Part shown: piece by piece, positions 52,590 to 61,518 of the stretch | How positions within the stretch are numbered: position 1 is the stretch's first letter | Layout: the number at the start of each line of letters is the position of its first letter | Source of the DNA: Actinopolyspora erythraea | Lineage (GTDB): Bacteria; Actinomycetota; Actinomycetes; Mycobacteriales; Pseudonocardiaceae | Assembly: GCF_002263515.1 (NCBI RefSeq) | Contig: NZ_CP022752.1 | Coordinates: 930,001-994,000 of the forward strand | Length of the DNA: 64,000 nucleotides | Direction of reading: 5' to 3' | The notes under the pieces: model-generated | The model's database searches: none | What the model was told of the DNA's origin: nothing | The model's input: only the letters and a program-made list of their open reading frames with translations | Position numbers and translations under genes: made by a program

Positions 52590-53180
52590 TCAGGCAGGCA
52601 CCGCGGCGGTGTCCCCAACGCGATCCGGCATGTCCGGCGTCCGACGGTGAGGCCGTTCCCAGGGGGTGGGAAAGCTGGTCTTGACGAAGTAGCAGTCCCT
52701 GTGAGGTGTGTTCGGTTTCTGCCAGAGGACGCACGCCAGGTCCGTCTGGGGATCGACCCGCCACACGTAGTCGACCTCTGGATTGCGTTTCAGGGTCGGC
52801 AACTCGGTGTTCAACCAGATGCTGTCGGGATTCACCTTGTTCCCGAGCACTGCCCACACCTGGCACTTCGCGCCTTCCGCGAAGTACCCCGAATACTCTC
52901 TCCATCGCTTGATGTCGTCCGGAGCTGGTTCGGGTATGTCCTCCTGCTCCAGCTTGGCTGCCAGCGTCAGACCAGAATTCGCTTTCGCGGTCTTTTCGGC
53001 GTAGTCCTTGACGCTCTTTCCTCCGACCGTGCCGGACCAGAACCACGCCTGGTCGCAGGCGGTCTTCAGCCTTTCCCTTATGTCGTTGTCCGCTGGTGCC
53101 GAGGCAGGTGGTGCCGCGGTGACGGGAGGAGCACCCACTACGAGCAGAGGAAGGAAAAGCAGTACCAGGAGAATTCTCAT
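52590..53180 (-). CDS. Secreted protein of unknown family, 196 aa
   Basis: A clear signal peptide is present (MRILLVLLFLPLLVVG core, cleavage near APPVTAAPP), followed by a Pro/Ala linker. A globular domain of about 150 residues is rich in Trp (at least eight) and has four cysteines (ACDQAW, AKCQVW, LACVLW, RDCYF), suggesting two disulfides. Recurrent C-x-x-x-W pairing is notable. No known catalytic motif is visible. It lies alone in the accessory stretch between GNAT genes and sodN. The function is unknown. Confidence 0.7.
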   Translation of the reverse strand: MRILLVLLFLPLLVVGAPPVTAAPPASAPADNDIRERLKTACDQAWFWSGTVGGKSVKDYAEKTAKANSGLTLAAKLEQEDIPEPAPDDIKRWREYSGYFAEGAKCQVWAVLGNKVNPDSIWLNTELPTLKRNPEVDYVWRVDPQTDLACVLWQKPNTPHRDCYFVKTSFPTPWERPHRRTPDMPDRVGDTAAVPA

Positions 53181-53698
53181 GGCATGATCGTCACACCGAT
53201 TCGGGCGGACTGCTGAGCGGAAGCCGTGGAATCACTCCAGGAGGCTACATCGAACGGTGAAATCCGAAAGCGTCTGAAATTCCGCGACACGGCAGAATAA
53301 AGCGAAAGCCGTGCCAGGTAATGACAGGTTTCGGTCCGGCGTGGGAAGAGCAGGGTAAGTGGCCGTTGCCCCTGCCGACTCCCGATGGGCGATCGGACGA
53401 AGGCGGCTCCGTGACCTCTCCGCGCGTTACTGTGCCTCACCTTCCCGAAGGAATCCGGGCAAGCCGCTCGTCGCTCGAACGTCCCCGGCAGCTGGTGCTC
53501 CCGCCGGGCCTTCCCGGTGAACCAACGCCCCCCCATGTCGTCGAGCCCGGCCGAGGGGGAGGGAAGTGGATCAGGGCGGGGCACAGCCGGGACGCCAGAC
53601 GGGCCGCGGCCCCTACGGCAGGCCCGAGCAACCAGAAAAAAGCGCTGGTCGGTGAAAGGATTTCACCGACCAGCGCCTCGTGCGGACCTACCGGGCGT
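53181..53698. other. Intergenic between the secreted orphan and sodN
   Basis: About 520 bases; the minus-strand frame at 53177-53584 has no family resemblance and is judged spurious. The end holds the sodN terminator. Confidence 0.45.
53634..53676 (-). terminator. Intrinsic terminator of sodN
   Basis: GCGCTGGTCGGTGAAA (53642-53657) pairs perfectly over 16 bp with 53661-53676 around the 3-nt loop GGA. On the minus strand it is followed by a run of T residues (A-tract 53634-53641 on the + strand). This is a textbook rho-independent terminator 22 bp after the sodN stop. Confidence 0.92.
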
Positions 53699-54106
53699 TC
53701 AGCCCTTCTTGGTCTCCCAGAAGATCTTGTCGATCTCGGCGATGTAGTCCAGCAGCTCCTGGCCGGTGGCGGGATCCATCGAGCCCTTGGTGCCCGCCGC
53801 GCCGGCTGCCTTGGTGGCCTTGTTCACCAGCTCGTGCAGCTGCGGGTACTTCTCGAAGTGCGGAGGCTTGAAGTAGTCGGTCCACAGTACCCACAGGTGG
53901 TGCTTGACCAGTTCCGAGCGCTGCTCGGCGATGTTGATCGCGCGAGTGCGGAACTCGGGGTCCTCGTTGTTCTGGTACTTCTCCTGGATGGCCTTGACGG
54001 ACTCGGCCTCGATCCGCGCCTGGGCCGGGTCGTACACGCCGCACGGCAGGTCGCAGTGGGCAGTGGCTTCCAGACGCGGGCCGAGAAGCCGCGACAGGAG
54101 TCGCAT
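53699..54106 (-). CDS. sodN: Nickel superoxide dismutase
   Basis: The 135-aa precursor starts with a 16-residue leader (MRLLSRLLGPRLEATA). The nickel hook HCDLPCGVYDPAQ follows, in which His1, Cys2 and Cys6 of the mature enzyme bind nickel after leader removal. The remaining four-helix bundle matches the family, with SVLW/DYFKPPHFEKYP at about 75 and DIAEIDKIFWETKKG-like end. The enzyme dismutates superoxide in the cytoplasm or after export. ATG 54106 has GGGAGGAAG. The processing protease gene sodX is divergent, 84 bp away. Confidence 0.96.
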   Translation of the reverse strand: MRLLSRLLGPRLEATAHCDLPCGVYDPAQARIEAESVKAIQEKYQNNEDPEFRTRAINIAEQRSELVKHHLWVLWTDYFKPPHFEKYPQLHELVNKATKAAGAAGTKGSMDPATGQELLDYIAEIDKIFWETKKG

Positions 54107-54190
54107 ACTTCCTCCCTGAAAGTGACAGTGAATGCTCCGACGGGGCCGACCCTACTCCGTTACGATCGTCGTTGTCTTACGGAGGTAGGT

Positions 54191-54505
54191 GTGAGTTCGC
54201 TCGGTCGGGTGCGCTGGCGCAGGCTGCGGGTGCGGGGGCCTTCGATGGCTCCCACGCTGCGGGACGGGGACATCGTGCTGCTGCGGTTGCGTACCGAGCC
54301 GAGTCCCGGTGACGTCGTGCTGGTCAGGTGGCCGTCCAGGCCCGCGCAGCTCTCGGTGAAGCGCGCGGTGTGCCGGGCGGAGGGTGGCTGGCACGTCACC
54401 GGTGACCACGCGGCGGCCTCCACCGATTCCCGGCAGCTCGGTCCCGCGGAGGTGCTGGGGGTGCTGCGCTGGCGGCTCGTTCCGCGCCCCGGTCGGATAC
54501 GTTGA
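54191..54505 (+). CDS. sodX: SodX, nickel-SOD maturation protease (S26-like)
   Basis: The 104-aa protein has the signal-peptidase catalytic region RGPSMAPTLRDGDIVLL (Ser at about 18) and a catalytic-Lys region VKRAVCRAEGGWHVTGDHA near 57. It lacks the N-terminal membrane anchor of LepB. SodX removes the SodN leader to expose the nickel-binding His. GTG 54191 follows GGAGGTAG; the long upstream extension of this frame is spurious. Divergent pairing with sodN is typical of actinobacteria. Confidence 0.92.
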   Translation: MSSLGRVRWRRLRVRGPSMAPTLRDGDIVLLRLRTEPSPGDVVLVRWPSRPAQLSVKRAVCRAEGGWHVTGDHAAASTDSRQLGPAEVLGVLRWRLVPRPGRIR

Positions 54506-54675
54506 GTGACCGCTCGCGGTTCCGATTCTCGTTCGCTTCGGTTGCGGCATCCGGTTTTCCGGACAGCGACGGAATCGGCGTCGACCCGCCAGGGTGAGCA
54601 CGGAGAGTGAACCAGGTTTCCGTGTCCCTGCGGCTCCCCGGAGCGGCGGGCCGGTCCCGACCCGGTCGCGGGCGC

Positions 54676-55284
54676 TCACCCCGCCGAGCGGAGCCGCTCG
54701 TAGTGGGTCAGGCAGTCCTCGTACCGGGGCAGGACACCGGCCGCTCTCGCCTCGGTCAGCGACGGCGCCGAGCGGTCCTTTTCGGACATTACCGGCTCCG
54801 CGTCCAGCTCGTGCCACGGCAGGTCGAGCTCCGGGTCGAGGGGATCGACCGCGTGCTCAACCGATGGGTTGTACGGCGTCGAGCAGAGGTAGGTCATCAC
54901 CGTGTCGTCGGACAGCGCGGCGAAGGCGTGTCCCAACCCCTCGGCCAGGTACAGCCCCCTGTAGCTCTCCGGGTCCAGTCGCACGGCCTCCCACCGGCCG
55001 AAGGTCGGCGATCCCACCCGCACGTCGACCACCACGTCGAGCAAGCTCCCCTGGGGGCAGTAGACGTACTTGGCCTGTCCCGGCGGGACGTCCGCGAAGT
55101 GCACGCCCCGGACCACGTTCCGGTGGGAAACGCTGTTGTTGAGCTGTGCCAGGGGCAGCCGGTGTCCGAGCTCCGCGGCGAACGCCTCCTGCTGGAAGGG
55201 GGCCACGAACAGTCCCCGGTGATCGGGGAAGGACGGAGGGGTGAACTCCACGGCACCGCTGATGCCCAGTCGACGGATTTCCAC
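54676..55284 (-). CDS. dTDP-4-dehydrorhamnose 3,5-epimerase family protein
   Basis: The 202-aa cupin epimerase has the catalytic His in RGVHFADVPPGQAKYVYC at about 60. A conserved LAEGLGHAFAAL stretch lies near 111, and a Tyr base candidate lies near 128 (MTYLCSTPYNPSVEH). RmlC members convert dTDP-4-keto-6-deoxyglucose for rhamnose synthesis; close relatives act in antibiotic deoxysugar pathways. No rmlA/B/D genes are adjacent, so the exact pathway is open. ATG 55284; convergent with sodX. Confidence 0.88.
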   Translation of the reverse strand: MEIRRLGISGAVEFTPPSFPDHRGLFVAPFQQEAFAAELGHRLPLAQLNNSVSHRNVVRGVHFADVPPGQAKYVYCPQGSLLDVVVDVRVGSPTFGRWEAVRLDPESYRGLYLAEGLGHAFAALSDDTVMTYLCSTPYNPSVEHAVDPLDPELDLPWHELDAEPVMSEKDRSAPSLTEARAAGVLPRYEDCLTHYERLRSAG

Positions 55285-55699
55285 GTCGCAAGCCTATTAA
55301 CCGCTCCGCTCGCCCGATCGGCGAGGCTCCACCGGGAACCGGTCCGTCGCGCCGGGCGCGCGGGTCGGGTGGAGGTCGGCCGAGAGTTCACGGGGCGGCG
55401 CTTTCGCCGCCTCGTGGCAACGGATGCTCTCCCCGGCGGGGCCGCTCACTGGAAAGAGTGTTGACAATTTGTTGAAGGTACTGGTGAGGTGTGATCCTAG
55501 TCGCAGACAGCCCTGGGGTCGGCTGACATACTCGGTGGACCGCAGCGTCCGCCGAGCTGCTGCCCGGACCGGGGCAGTCAGTCTCGGTCGCCCCTAGACG
55601 TCCCGCCGAGTGGCACCAGTTCGCCCGGCGTGCGGCGTCGCCCATCTGCCGCCGGAGAAGTTCCTCGCGGCGGCCAGGTCAAGGCAACAGGAGGACGCC
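55285..55699 (+). promoter_or_regulatory. Promoter and structured leader upstream of malic enzyme
   Basis: 415 bases without a gene. A consensus TTGACA lies at 55461-55466, though the -10 is poor (several options at 55484-55500). The leader holds two consecutive hairpins. CTCGGTGGAC/GTCCGCCGAG (55531-55556) is a 10-bp stem with one GU, and CTGCCC/GGGCAG (55560-55577) has 6 bp. No known riboswitch class was recognised. Confidence 0.5.
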
Positions 55700-56923
55700 G
55701 TGACCACCGTTAGTGATCATCAGAACACGTCCGATTCCCCAGACCTGCCCACCTCGCCGAACGCGGAGCTCACGCACGAGGAGATATTCGGAGCGCACGA
55801 GGGTGGCAAGTTGGCGGTCGCCCCCACCGCCGCGCTGACGAACCCGCGCGACCTGTCCATCGCCTACACGCCGGGCGTCGCCAAGGTCAGCCGCGCGATC
55901 TCCGCGGACGAGACGCTGGCCTCCCGCTACACGTGGACCAGCCAGCTCGTGGCAGTCGTCAGCGACGGCACCGCCGTGCTGGGACTCGGCGACATCGGTG
56001 CCCGCGCCTCGCTGCCGGTCATGGAGGGCAAGGCCGCGCTGTTCAAGAACTTCGCGGCGCTGGACTCCATCCCGCTGGTGCTGGACACCACCGACAACGA
56101 CGAGATCGTCGAGACCCTGGTCCGGCTACGTCCCTCGTTCGGTGCGGTCAACCTGGAGGACGTCGCCGCGCCGCGCTGCTTCGACCTCGAACGCCGGTTG
56201 ATCGAGGCGCTGGACTGCCCGGTCATGCACGACGACCAGCACGGCACGGCGGTCGTCACGCTCGCCGCGTTGCGCAACGCCTGCGAGCTGTCGGGCCGCG
56301 ACTTCGGTTCGTTGCGCGTCGTGATCTCCGGTGCGGGCGCCGCGGGCGTGGCCTGCGCCGAGATCCTGGAAGCCGCCGGGGTCGCCGAGGTCGTCGTGGC
56401 GGATTCGCGCGGCGTGATCCACTCCGGTAGGGACAACCTGACACCGATCAAGACGGAACTGGCACAGCGCACGAATCCCCGCCACGTCACCGGTGGGCTG
56501 GGCGAGGCCCTGCGCGGCGCGGACGTGCTCATCGGGGTCTCGGCGGGCACCATCCCGGAGGAACTGGTGGCGACCATGGCCGAGGACGCGATCGTCTTCG
56601 CGCTGTCCAACCCGGATCCGGAGATCCGTCCGGAGGTCGCGGCCAGGCACGCGAGCGTGGTGGCCACCGGTCGCAGCGACTTCCCGAACCAGATCAACAA
56701 CGTGCTGGCGTTCCCGGGCATCTTCAAGGGGGCGCTCGACGCCGGTTCCCGGATGATCAGTGACCGGATGAAGGTGGCGGCTGCCGAGGCGATCGCGGCG
56801 GTCGCCTCGGAGGAGCTGGCCGCCGACTACATCGTGCCCAGTCCGCTGGATCCCCGGGTGGCCCCCGAGGTCGCCGCAGCCGTGGCCCAGGCCGCTCGCG
56901 AGGACGGGGTCGCCACGGCCTGA
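55700..56923 (+). CDS. NAD(P)-dependent malic enzyme
   Basis: The 407-aa enzyme decarboxylates malate to pyruvate. Motifs are SIAYTPGVAKVSRAI at about 53, catalytic GKAALFKNFAALDSIP near 110, and metal-binding VNLEDVAAPRCFDLE at about 150. PVMHDDQHGTAVVTLA at about 175 and the Rossmann motif VISGAGAAGVACAEIL at about 210 follow. This is the short bacterial form without the phosphotransacetylase domain. GTG 55700 follows CAGGAGG; the upstream open frame is a shadow. Cofactor preference cannot be fixed from sequence by eye. Confidence 0.94.
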   Translation: MTTVSDHQNTSDSPDLPTSPNAELTHEEIFGAHEGGKLAVAPTAALTNPRDLSIAYTPGVAKVSRAISADETLASRYTWTSQLVAVVSDGTAVLGLGDIGARASLPVMEGKAALFKNFAALDSIPLVLDTTDNDEIVETLVRLRPSFGAVNLEDVAAPRCFDLERRLIEALDCPVMHDDQHGTAVVTLAALRNACELSGRDFGSLRVVISGAGAAGVACAEILEAAGVAEVVVADSRGVIHSGRDNLTPIKTELAQRTNPRHVTGGLGEALRGADVLIGVSAGTIPEELVATMAEDAIVFALSNPDPEIRPEVAARHASVVATGRSDFPNQINNVLAFPGIFKGALDAGSRMISDRMKVAAAEAIAAVASEELAADYIVPSPLDPRVAPEVAAAVAQAAREDGVATA

Positions 56924-57280
56924 TTTCCGCCGCGTCCCAGCGTGAACCGGGCCCGGTCGAGGGTGCTGTCGCCGTCGACCGGGTCCGGCTCGTTTCGAGG
57001 GGACTCCGCCTCACCGGTGACCGGTGCTCGCGGCCGTGGTCCGCCCACCGACCTCCTCGGCTCCGAACAATGCGGTGTGATTTGCTCGACACAGCGTCAC
57101 GCTGTCGACTGTTGCACGTCCCAGCTTGAGAGGAGTCAGCCGTAACGGTGACGTCACGGCTTAGCTTTTCACCCGAACGCCGGTATGCTCGGAACTACCC
57201 TTTGTGGTGTACGTCACTACCAGGGGATCAGCCGGTGCGGAGGCATGGCGCGAACGCAGTGGTGATGCGGAGGTTGGTCC
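56924..57280. other. Intergenic upstream of the PAS-GGDEF-EAL gene
   Basis: 357 bases. GTGACGTCAC at 57148-57157 is a perfect 10-bp palindrome within a larger GCCGT...ACGGC dyad (57139-57160) and could be an operator. TATGCT at about 57183 is a possible -10. The GTG start has GCGGAGG. Confidence 0.5.
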
Positions 57281-59737
57281 GTGACCGAACGCAGCAAGCA
57301 GGACCGACGGATCCGGGCGGAACCACACCCCCCGGAGGCGTACGAGCCGGTCGGTCCCGGTGTGGCCGCGGACCTCGGAGCGGCGGTGGAGCCCCTGCCC
57401 GACGCCCCCGCCCTGTTGAGCGATCCGTCCGGCGTGGTCATCCGGGCCACCGACCAGGCCGCCACCCTGCTGGGAGCCGCTCGCGGGAGTGAGCTCACGG
57501 GGCGTTCGCTGACCGACCTGCTGACCGTCGAGGACGAGTTCGCCAAGCCGCGCGACCGCCCCGAGGACATCTGGTTCCGGGCGCTCAGCTGGCCGAACCG
57601 GGGCAACCCCAGGTTGACGGTCACGCTGCTGGTCGATGTCTCCGACCTGATGACCCCCACCGCGCGGACCCTGGCCAACGAGCGCCGCAAGTTGCAGAAC
57701 GCGCAACGTGTCGCTGGGCTGGGCACCTGGGAGGGCAATCCGCACACCAACGAGCTCCGGTTGTCCGAGACGCTGCTGGAGATCACGGGAACGCCACCCG
57801 GCACCGATACCACCTTCGAGTACTACCTCGGTCACACCCACCCGGAGGACCAGCCGCGGGTGGCCCGCAGCTGGCGGGAACTGACCGAGAACCACACGCC
57901 CATGGAGGTGGAGCAGCGCTACGTCCGCCCGGACGGGACGATGCGCATCCTGCTCTGCCACGGTGCGGTCATCACCGACGTGGCGGACCGCCCGCTGCTG
58001 GTCGGCACCGCGCAGGACGTGACCGAACAGCGCACCGCGGTCACCCGGATGGAGCGCTCCAGCCAACGCTTCACCGACCTAGTCGGCGTCGTCCCGGTCG
58101 GCATCGGGCTGTTCGACGAGAGCGAGCGGCTGATCGAGGCCAACGACGCGATGTGCGAGTTGCTCGGTTACCCGCTGGAATCCTTACGGGGCAACACGAT
58201 CAGCGCCATCACGCACCCCGACGAGGGGAGCATCGAACTCACCACCACCGAACTGAGCGACATCCCGCGGGGACGGCGCGGTGAGCCGGTGCAGCGGATG
58301 CTCGCCCGCTCCGACGGACAACCGGTCTACTGCGAGCTGCACACCGCGCTGTCGGTGCGCGACGACGGCACGAAGTCCTGGCTGGTGGTGTTCCAGGACG
58401 TGACCGAGCGCCGCCGCAACGCCGAGGCGCTGCGTTTCCAGGCCACCCACGACGAGCTGACGGGGCTGCCGAACCGGGCGGCGGTCAAGGGGATGCTGAC
58501 CAGCATGCTCGCCGAGGGCGACCCGGACCGCATCGCGGTGCTGTTCTGCGATATCGACAACTTCAAGCGGATCAACGACTCGCTGGGGCACGACGCCGGT
58601 GACGACCTGCTCGTGGCGTTGGCCCGACGCTTGGAGGGCGGGCTGCCGGACGGCTGCGTGGCGGCGCGGATCTCCGGCGACGAGTTCGTGGTCATCTGCG
58701 CCGACGTGCACGAGGTGGGCGGCACCGACTCATTGGCCACCAGGGTCTCCGGGCTGTTGCGCACCGCCGTTCCGGTGCGGGGCCAGCTGGTCCGGGTCTC
58801 GGCTTCCGTCGGCGCCTCGGTTCCGAACGGCACCAACGACGGTGCGGATCTGCTCCGCTTCGCCGACGCCGCTATGTTCGAGGCCAAACGGGGCGGCCCC
58901 GGCAGGGTCTCGCTGGCCGGACCATCGCTGATGGCCTCCGCCGACAGCCAGCTCCACCTGGAGGGGCAGCTGCGGGAGGCGCTCCACCACGATCAGCTGA
59001 CGCTGTACTACCAGCCCGTGGTGGACCGGCACGGCCTCATCGTCAGCGCCGAGGCCCTGCTGCGGTGGCCGCACCAGGAACGTGGGCTGCTCTCTCCGGG
59101 GGTCTTCCTACCGGTGGCCGACCAGGGCGGGTTGATGCGCGACATCGACCGCTGGGTGCTGCGCAACGCGCTGTCCGAGGCGGCGGAGTGGCCCGGTTCG
59201 GGGGAGACGGCGGTCTCGGTGGCGGTGAACCTGGCCGGGATGGTGCCGGGCGATCCCGACTTCGTCGACTACGTCACCGACTGCGTGAGGCACGCGGGCG
59301 TCTCCTGGGACAGGGTGGTCCTGGAGCTGGTCGAGAGCTCGCTGGTCGACCTGCCCGCCCGTACTCGCTCGGCCATGGAGGAGCTGGTCAACCGGGGTGC
59401 CCGCTTCGCGGTGGACGACTTCGGCACGGGGTTCTCCTCGCTGGCGCGACTCAAGGAGCTGCCCGCCCAGATCATCAAGGTCGACCGCGGGTTCGTCTCC
59501 GAGATCCACTCCGACAGCGGCGACTTCGCGGTGGCCAAGGCGGTCGTGGACATGGCGGGCGCGATGGGGCGGAGCTGCGTCGCCGAGGGAGTGGAGAACG
59601 CCCAGCAGTTCGACACCCTGCTCGGAGCGGGGGTCGACAAGCACCAGGGCTGGTTCTTCTCACCGCCGGTGCCCGCGCCCGAGTTCCACGCGATGTTGGC
59701 GGGCGGTTCCCTCCTGGCCGCTCGTGGCCGGAACTAG
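57281..59737 (+). CDS. PAS-GGDEF-EAL cyclic-di-GMP turnover protein
   Basis: The 818-aa soluble protein has three PAS-like sensor domains (about 40-100, 140-255 and 265-385). A GGDEF domain (about 390-545) has signature SGDEF near 467, and an EAL domain (about 560-805) has AEALLRWPH, DDFGTGFSSLARL and KVDRGFVSEI. SGDEF retains the catalytic acidic residues, so both synthase and phosphodiesterase activities are possible. No transmembrane segment is present, so the signal is cytoplasmic. It may set c-di-GMP levels affecting development; PdtaS encoded at 44.9 kb belongs to a family reported to sense c-di-GMP. Confidence 0.93.
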   Translation: MTERSKQDRRIRAEPHPPEAYEPVGPGVAADLGAAVEPLPDAPALLSDPSGVVIRATDQAATLLGAARGSELTGRSLTDLLTVEDEFAKPRDRPEDIWFRALSWPNRGNPRLTVTLLVDVSDLMTPTARTLANERRKLQNAQRVAGLGTWEGNPHTNELRLSETLLEITGTPPGTDTTFEYYLGHTHPEDQPRVARSWRELTENHTPMEVEQRYVRPDGTMRILLCHGAVITDVADRPLLVGTAQDVTEQRTAVTRMERSSQRFTDLVGVVPVGIGLFDESERLIEANDAMCELLGYPLESLRGNTISAITHPDEGSIELTTTELSDIPRGRRGEPVQRMLARSDGQPVYCELHTALSVRDDGTKSWLVVFQDVTERRRNAEALRFQATHDELTGLPNRAAVKGMLTSMLAEGDPDRIAVLFCDIDNFKRINDSLGHDAGDDLLVALARRLEGGLPDGCVAARISGDEFVVICADVHEVGGTDSLATRVSGLLRTAVPVRGQLVRVSASVGASVPNGTNDGADLLRFADAAMFEAKRGGPGRVSLAGPSLMASADSQLHLEGQLREALHHDQLTLYYQPVVDRHGLIVSAEALLRWPHQERGLLSPGVFLPVADQGGLMRDIDRWVLRNALSEAAEWPGSGETAVSVAVNLAGMVPGDPDFVDYVTDCVRHAGVSWDRVVLELVESSLVDLPARTRSAMEELVNRGARFAVDDFGTGFSSLARLKELPAQIIKVDRGFVSEIHSDSGDFAVAKAVVDMAGAMGRSCVAEGVENAQQFDTLLGAGVDKHQGWFFSPPVPAPEFHAMLAGGSLLAARGRN

Positions 59738-59970
59738 GGGACTTCGCCGCTTCGGTTTCCGTGGGTAGTCGCGCGGCGGAACCTCCAGCACGGCTCTCCT
59801 GGGGGCGACGCTGGGCAGCGGTCAGCACGATCCCGGCGACGTCCTCGTGGCGACCTCGGGGAGGTCCCGTGGCGGTGTGCGGACCCGCGGAGGTGTCGGC
59901 CCCGGTGCGGGCCGGCTTCAGCGGGCCGTGGATTCCGAGGACCGCCGGAAAGCCGCGTGGTCCGTGAGGC

Positions 59971-61518
59971 TCACTGCCCGGCCTCGGTGTGCAGCAGCGC
60001 GTCCAACCGGTGCCTGGGCAGGTCGATCAGCCGCAGTCCCAGGTCCGCGCTGTCGGCCACGAGCGCCTCGACGTGCTCCCGCGCCTCCCGCTTGGTCAAC
60101 GGAGTGTCGGAGTTCGCGATCAGCGCCTCGCGCCAGATGTTGCCGATCTTGCCGTGCGCCCGGTGCGAGAGGTGCCCGGCGACACCACCCCCGTGCTTGT
60201 TGCGGTCCGCGACCACGAGCGCGTGGTTGGCATCCGGCTTGCCGCGCTGGAAGCGCAGCTCGTACTTGGCCCCCACCAGGCGCAGCAGCGAGTTCTGCGC
60301 GTGTTCGCTGGTGATGTCGGGGTGCCGGTTCGGGACCAGGAACCCGGCCCGATCGGCGTTGCAGGCCAACAGCGTGCGCAGCAGCCACGGTCCGGGATCG
60401 GCGCGCAGGTCGAACACGGGTACGGCTCCGGCGGTGCGCAGCGGGCGTTGCCATCCGGGCGAGCGCAGCTCGCCCACCTCGGTACCGAGCGTCTCACCGA
60501 TCGCCCGCAGGAACTCCGGTCCGGGAGGTTCGCCGCCGCTCTCCAGTGACTGCGGACCGTGGGTGTAGATCGCCTGTCGCTCACCGGTGGACTTGTGAGC
60601 CCGCCCGGTCGGCTGGCACACGTACAGCGCGCTCGTTCCGCCGATGGCCTCCGCGCCGTGGTACTCGTTGAACCCGCTGACGATGCTCTCGAAGACCATG
60701 CCCAGGCGCAGCAGTTCCTGCTGCACCTTGTGGCCCAGGGCGGGGGTGCGGGGGCTGAAGCCGTAGGCCAGCAGCAACCTGCTGTTGCCGTCGGCCATGG
60801 CCTCCGCCGCCCGGGCGGTGAACAGCCCGATCCCCTCCGGGGTGTAGGGCGGGTCGCTGAAGACCAGTTCGAACCCGTCCACGAGCGCCGGTGGCAGCCC
60901 GAACCGCAGGTCAGCGTGCACGGTGTGCACCGGAAGCCGGTACTCGGCTGCGATGCCGTCGATGTGGGCGAGTATCCGCTCGTCCAGGTCCACCACGGTG
61001 ACCCGCAGCTCCGGCACCAGCAGGCAACTGGCCAGCGAGGTCAGGTCGTGGTCGCCGAGCAGCAGCAGGTGGGCTCGGCTCAGGTCGTAGTTGTCGCGCA
61101 GCCAGGCGGCCCGGCGCAGCGCCGTCCCCGGGGTGGCCGTCACGTGGTCCAGCGCCGCGCAGGGGGCGGGTCCGGTGGCGACGAAGTCGCGCAGCAGCCG
61201 CTCGACCTCCTCGTCGGTCCTGGCGGGCTCGGGGACGTCCAGCCGGACGTGCTGCCGGTAGAGCTCGTGGACCGAGTCCCGCAGCCGGTAGCCGTCCGGG
61301 CCGTGTTCGACGTCCTCCCCCGCCAGGCGGATCAGCTCCTCGACCGTTCGGCGCGGGGTGCGGCAGATCCGCACCAGTTCCGACAGCGAGTGCGGTTGTC
61401 GGGTCAGCAGGGTGAAGACGTGGCGCAGCGGGCGCGCGAGCGCGCCCTCCCGCCGGAGTCGCTCGCGAACCGCCTCGACTCCCCCGGAGTCGGTGGCGAC
61501 CTCAACCTGGGTGCTCAT
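59971..61518 (-). CDS. BpsA-like branched-chain polyamine (bis-aminopropyl) synthase
   Basis: The 515-aa protein has a winged-helix-like N-terminal region (about 40-100) and a Rossmann aminopropyltransferase domain with LLLLGDHDLTSLA near 185. FELVFSDPPYTPEGIGLF at about 250 is the signature of the N4-bis(aminopropyl)spermidine synthase family. Thermophile members add aminopropyl groups from decarboxylated SAM to spermidine. The C-terminal 150 residues (HALVVADRNKHGGG) are an extension. ATG 61518. Actinobacterial members are uncharacterised, so the product is inferred. Confidence 0.82.
   Translation of the reverse strand: MSTQVEVATDSGGVEAVRERLRREGALARPLRHVFTLLTRQPHSLSELVRICRTPRRTVEELIRLAGEDVEHGPDGYRLRDSVHELYRQHVRLDVPEPARTDEEVERLLRDFVATGPAPCAALDHVTATPGTALRRAAWLRDNYDLSRAHLLLLGDHDLTSLASCLLVPELRVTVVDLDERILAHIDGIAAEYRLPVHTVHADLRFGLPPALVDGFELVFSDPPYTPEGIGLFTARAAEAMADGNSRLLLAYGFSPRTPALGHKVQQELLRLGMVFESIVSGFNEYHGAEAIGGTSALYVCQPTGRAHKSTGERQAIYTHGPQSLESGGEPPGPEFLRAIGETLGTEVGELRSPGWQRPLRTAGAVPVFDLRADPGPWLLRTLLACNADRAGFLVPNRHPDITSEHAQNSLLRLVGAKYELRFQRGKPDANHALVVADRNKHGGGVAGHLSHRAHGKIGNIWREALIANSDTPLTKREAREHVEALVADSADLGLRLIDLPRHRLDALLHTEAGQ

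Noticed and set aside
53177..53584. A 135-aa minus-strand ORF upstream of the secreted orphan
   Set aside because: It has no ribosome-binding site, no family resemblance and Arg/Ser-rich noncoding composition.
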